Origin: Streptomyces gardneri
GTDB taxonomy: Bacteria; Actinomycetota; Actinomycetes; Streptomycetales; Streptomycetaceae
NCBI RefSeq assembly: GCF_006539185.1
Contig: NZ_BJMN01000013.1
Location: 1 to 64,000 of the forward strand
Length of the DNA stretch: 64,000 nt
Reading direction: 5' to 3'
Part shown: positions 61,598 to 64,000 of the stretch, in pieces
Layout of the letters: the number at the start of each line of letters is the position of its first letter
Numbering within the stretch: position 1 is the first letter of the stretch
Translations under genes and position numbers: made by a program
Notes under the pieces: model-generated
What the model saw: only the letters and a program-made list of their open reading frames with translations
Database searches by the model: none
What the model was told of the DNA's origin: nothing

Positions 61598-61876
61598 ATG
61601 ATCGTTCGGATCATGGGGGAGGGCCAGTGGAAGCTGGCCGACAGCCACTTCGTCGAGCTCAACAAGCTCGACGACGAGCTGCTCGAAGAGATGGAGTCGG
61701 GGGACACCGAGGGCTTCCGCCGCACGCTGGGCGCTCTGCTCGAAGCTGTCCGCCGGCTCGGCGAGCCGCTCGCGGACGAGGCCCTGGAGCCCTCCGAGCT
61801 GATCCTCCCGGCTCCGGACGCGAGCCTCGACGAGGTCCGCGCCATGCTCTCCGACGACGGCCTGATCCCGGGCTGA
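61598..61876 (+). CDS. pspAA: PspA-associated protein PspAA
   Basis: A 92-residue protein matching PspAA: MIVRIMGEGQWKL, then LNKLDDELLEEMESGD and FRRTLGALLEAVRRLG, ending ASLDEVRAMLSDDGLIPG. PspAA is found next to PspA in actinobacteria and archaea and is thought to assist or regulate it. It is in an operon with pspA. Confidence 0.92.
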   Translation: MIVRIMGEGQWKLADSHFVELNKLDDELLEEMESGDTEGFRRTLGALLEAVRRLGEPLADEALEPSELILPAPDASLDEVRAMLSDDGLIPG

Positions 61877-61894
61877 CGTCCACCCGGCGCCCTT

Positions 61895-61932
61895 CGGTGT
61901 CCCATCGCCCCCACCGGGGCGGTGGGACACCG
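61895..61932. terminator. Terminator of pspA-pspAA
   Basis: Outer arms CGGTGTCCCA (61895-61904) and TGGGACACCG (61923-61932) with an inner GCCCC/GGGGC stem, 19 bases past the pspAA stop. Confidence 0.82.
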
Positions 61933-61974
61933 TGCTTTCCCCCCGCGGGCGCTTTGCCCGTACCGTTCTTCGAC

Positions 61975-63216
61975 GTGACCCCCACCGGCCCCGCCACCGG
62001 CACCCTCTACGCCCGCCTCCGCGACTGGTTCCGCGCCCACCCGCTCGCCTTCGACGCGACCATCGCGGCCGGCACGCTCGTCTGCATGATCGCCGCCTCC
62101 TTCACCGACCCGCACGGCAGCCCGGAAGGGCCGACCTTCGGTGACCGCGCCCCCGACGCGGGAAGCGTGCTGATCATGGTCATCGGGGCCGCCGCGCTGG
62201 TGCTGCGCCGCCGGCGCCCCTTCGCGGTGCTCTGCTTCACGGTCACGATCTGCTTCGTCGAGCTGGTCGACGACGTCCGGCCCGCCCCGATCGCGATGAG
62301 CGCCGTCGTCGCGCTCTACACGGTCGCCTCCCGCACCGACCGTCCCACCACCTGGCGCGTCGGACTCGTCACGATGGCGCTCCTCACCGCCGCCGCGATG
62401 ATCTTCGGCCCGACCAACTGGTACGCGCAGGAGAACCTCGGCGTCTTCGCCTGGACCGGCATGGCGGCCGCCGCCGGGGACGCCGTCCGCAGCCGCCGGG
62501 CCTTCGTCGACGCGATCCGCGAGCGCGCCGAGCGGGCCGAGCGCACCCGCGAGGAGGAGGCGGGCCGCCGGGTCGCCGAGGAGCGGCTGCGGATCGCCCG
62601 CGACCTCCACGACGTCGTCGCCCACCACATCGCCCTGGTCAACGTCCAGGCCGGGGTCGCCGCCCACGTCATGGACAAGCGCCCGGACCAGGCCAAGGAG
62701 GCCCTCGCGCACGTCCGCGAGGCCAGCCGCTCCGCCCTCGACGAGCTCCGCGCCACCGTCGGGCTGCTGCGCCAGTCCGGCGACCCCGAGGCACCCACCG
62801 AGCCCGCCCCGGGCCTCGCCGTCCTCGACGGACTCCTCGACAGCTTCCGCAAGGCCGGCCTCCCGGTCGCCCTGGCCCGCGCCGACGGCGACGGGGCGCT
62901 GCCCGCGACCGTCGACCTGGCCGCGTACCGGATCGTGCAGGAGGCCCTCACCAACGTCCGCAAGCACGCGGGACCGGACGCCGAGGCGGAGGTGAGCGTC
63001 GTCAGGGTGGGCCGTACGGTCGAGATCACCGTCCTCGACAATGGCGCACCACAGGCCGGGGCACCCGCCTTGACCCCAGGCGGCCACGGCCTCCTCGGCA
63101 TGCGCGAGCGGGTCAGCGCCCTCGGCGGCACCCTGACCGCCGCACCCCGCTACGGCGGGGGCTTCCGCGTGCAGGCGATACTGCCCGTGACGACCCGCAC
63201 GGGGGAGGACGCATGA
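61975..63216 (+). CDS. Sensor histidine kinase (NarL-partner, HisKA_3 type)
   Basis: A 413-residue kinase. Four or five membrane helices lie at about residues 25-175. The dimerisation/phosphoacceptor motif is RLRIARDLHDVVAHHIALVN near 203, the ATPase N box AYRIVQEALTNVRKHAG near 325, and the glycine-rich GGHGLLGMRERV near 372. This is the classic kinase type paired with LuxR-family regulators. GTG 61975 is the first start before the membrane region. It overlaps the response-regulator gene by four bases (ATGA). The stimulus is unknown. Confidence 0.93.
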   Translation: MTPTGPATGTLYARLRDWFRAHPLAFDATIAAGTLVCMIAASFTDPHGSPEGPTFGDRAPDAGSVLIMVIGAAALVLRRRRPFAVLCFTVTICFVELVDDVRPAPIAMSAVVALYTVASRTDRPTTWRVGLVTMALLTAAAMIFGPTNWYAQENLGVFAWTGMAAAAGDAVRSRRAFVDAIRERAERAERTREEEAGRRVAEERLRIARDLHDVVAHHIALVNVQAGVAAHVMDKRPDQAKEALAHVREASRSALDELRATVGLLRQSGDPEAPTEPAPGLAVLDGLLDSFRKAGLPVALARADGDGALPATVDLAAYRIVQEALTNVRKHAGPDAEAEVSVVRVGRTVEITVLDNGAPQAGAPALTPGGHGLLGMRERVSALGGTLTAAPRYGGGFRVQAILPVTTRTGEDA

Positions 63217-63902
63217 CGATCCGGGTACTGCTCGCCGACGACCAGGCCCTGCTCCGCAGCGCCTTCAAGGTCCTGGTCGACTCCGAGCCGGACATGGAGG
63301 TCGTCGGCGAGGCCGCCGACGGCGCCCAGGCCGTCGCCCTGGCCCGCGCCGAGCGGCCGGACGTCGTCCTCATGGACATCCGGATGCCGGGCACGGACGG
63401 CCTCGCGGCGACCCGCGCGATCACCGCGGACCCCGAGCTGTCCGCCGTACGCATCGTCATGCTCACCACCTTCGAGGTCGACGAGTACGTCGTGCAGTCA
63501 CTGCGCGCCGGGGCGTCCGGCTTCCTCGGCAAGGGCGCCGAACCGGAGGAGCTGCTCGGCGCGATCCGGATCGCCCACGCCGGCGAGGCGCTGCTCTCCC
63601 CGGTCGCCACCAAGGGCCTCATCGCCACCTTCCTCGCGCAGGGCGGCGGGCTCGAACCCCTGTCCACCGGCGACCGGCCCTACTCCGAGCGGCTCGCCGC
63701 GCTCACCGCCCGCGAGCGCGAGGTCCTCGTCCTCGTCGGCGGCGGCCTCTCCAACGACGAGATCGCCGAGCGGCTCGACGTCAGCCCGCTCACCGTGAAG
63801 ACACACGTCAACCGGACCATGGCCAAGCTCGGCGCCCGCGACCGCGCCCAGCTGGTCGTCACGGCGTACGAATCGGGACTGGTACGTCCGAGGGTGGAGT
63901 GA
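63213..63902 (+). CDS. LuxR/NarL-type response regulator
   Basis: A 229-residue two-domain regulator. The receiver domain (residues 3-120) has LLADDQALLR, the phospho-acceptor Asp in VVLMDIRMPG near residue 54, MLTTFEVDEYV near 87 and the Lys in FLGKGAEPEELL near 108. The C-terminal LuxR helix-turn-helix (160-225) has LTAREREVLVLVGGGLSNDEIAERL and VSPLTVKTHVNRTMAKLG. It is coupled to its kinase. The 98 bases after it (63903-64000) show nothing I can name. Confidence 0.95.
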   Translation: MTIRVLLADDQALLRSAFKVLVDSEPDMEVVGEAADGAQAVALARAERPDVVLMDIRMPGTDGLAATRAITADPELSAVRIVMLTTFEVDEYVVQSLRAGASGFLGKGAEPEELLGAIRIAHAGEALLSPVATKGLIATFLAQGGGLEPLSTGDRPYSERLAALTAREREVLVLVGGGLSNDEIAERLDVSPLTVKTHVNRTMAKLGARDRAQLVVTAYESGLVRPRVE

Positions 63903-64000
63903 CCGAAGGCCCCGGCGTACTCCAGACGCGGTATGCGCGGGATAAGGATGTGGACCCGGGGGCCGAGGACTTCCGGCCGGGGATGGCAGATCGTATAGGC

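Noticed and set aside
1..64000. CRISPR arrays, tRNA or rRNA genes, insertion sequences and prophage genes
   Set aside because: No spaced direct-repeat array, transposase, integrase or structural RNA signature was found on either strand.

Overview
The window is a piece of a high-GC actinobacterial chromosome, almost certainly Streptomyces. It carries both a GSI (glnA) and a eukaryote-type GSII (glnII) glutamine synthetase, each with a GlnR-box-like promoter. It also has many GTG/TTG starts with GGAGG ribosome sites, homodimeric AceE, an actinobacterial two-lipoyl-domain E2, PspA/PspAA and many typical streptomycete regulators. The gene order (glnII ... glnA, RDD protein, DUF4191, lipA, lipB, aceE, E2, lpd, pepA, cob genes, pspA) matches what I remember of the S. 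coelicolor SCO2165-SCO2220 neighbourhood, with extra inserted genes.

Layout. 1-11.1 kb: a GNAT acetyltransferase, a CHMI-type tautomerase, a TetR regulator with a clear operator, a ferritin-like metalloprotein coupled to a ferredoxin-type reductase, a large Gly-rich membrane-anchored protein with a sigma-like N terminus, a tyrosine phosphatase, a nucleotide-sugar-type epimerase and a Met/His-rich membrane protein followed by a PepSY protein. 11.1-23 kb: the nitrogen region. A winged-helix regulator with a Cys-Cys leader-like peptide and glnII sit at one end and glnA at the other. Between them are an ARPP-1-like/vWA pair, an oxidoreductase, a MocR regulator with an ArsC-like protein, and a cyclodipeptide synthase coupled to a CYP121-like P450. 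23-32 kb: RDD and DUF4191 proteins, lipoate synthesis (lipA, lipB), an NsdA-like regulator, an FAD oxidoreductase, an epimerase and a GNAT. 32-36 kb: two SDR genes with regulators. 36-45 kb: the pyruvate dehydrogenase region (pepA, lpdA, sucB-type E2, GntR regulator, aceE), all on the minus strand and split by hairpin terminators.

45.5-52.1 kb: a tight five-gene plus-strand operon. It encodes a secreted Agd3-like (CE18) deacetylase, a PelF-like glycosyltransferase, a polytopic membrane protein, a spherulin-4/GH135-like hydrolase and a GH114 endo-galactosaminidase-like lipoprotein. This mirrors the fungal galactosaminogalactan gene cluster and parts of bacterial Pel systems, and it is the strongest candidate here for an under-described system. 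52-58.6 kb: cobS, cobT and an MBL-CobU fusion around a phosphatidylglycerol-lysyltransferase-like protein and a rhomboid-like protein that contains an in-frame Streptomyces dispersed repeat. 58.7-64 kb: a small conserved protein, a methyltransferase, a DUF3043 protein, pspA-pspAA and a histidine kinase/LuxR response-regulator pair.

How the genes work together. Nitrogen assimilation (GlnA, GlnII and their GlnR sites) and lipoate-dependent pyruvate oxidation (LipA, LipB, AceE, E2, Lpd) form the conserved core. The accessory genes add a possible cyclo-dipeptide natural product (mycocyclosin-like) and a cationic GalNAc-type exopolysaccharide. Family assignments come from motif reading and memory; no database search was run.
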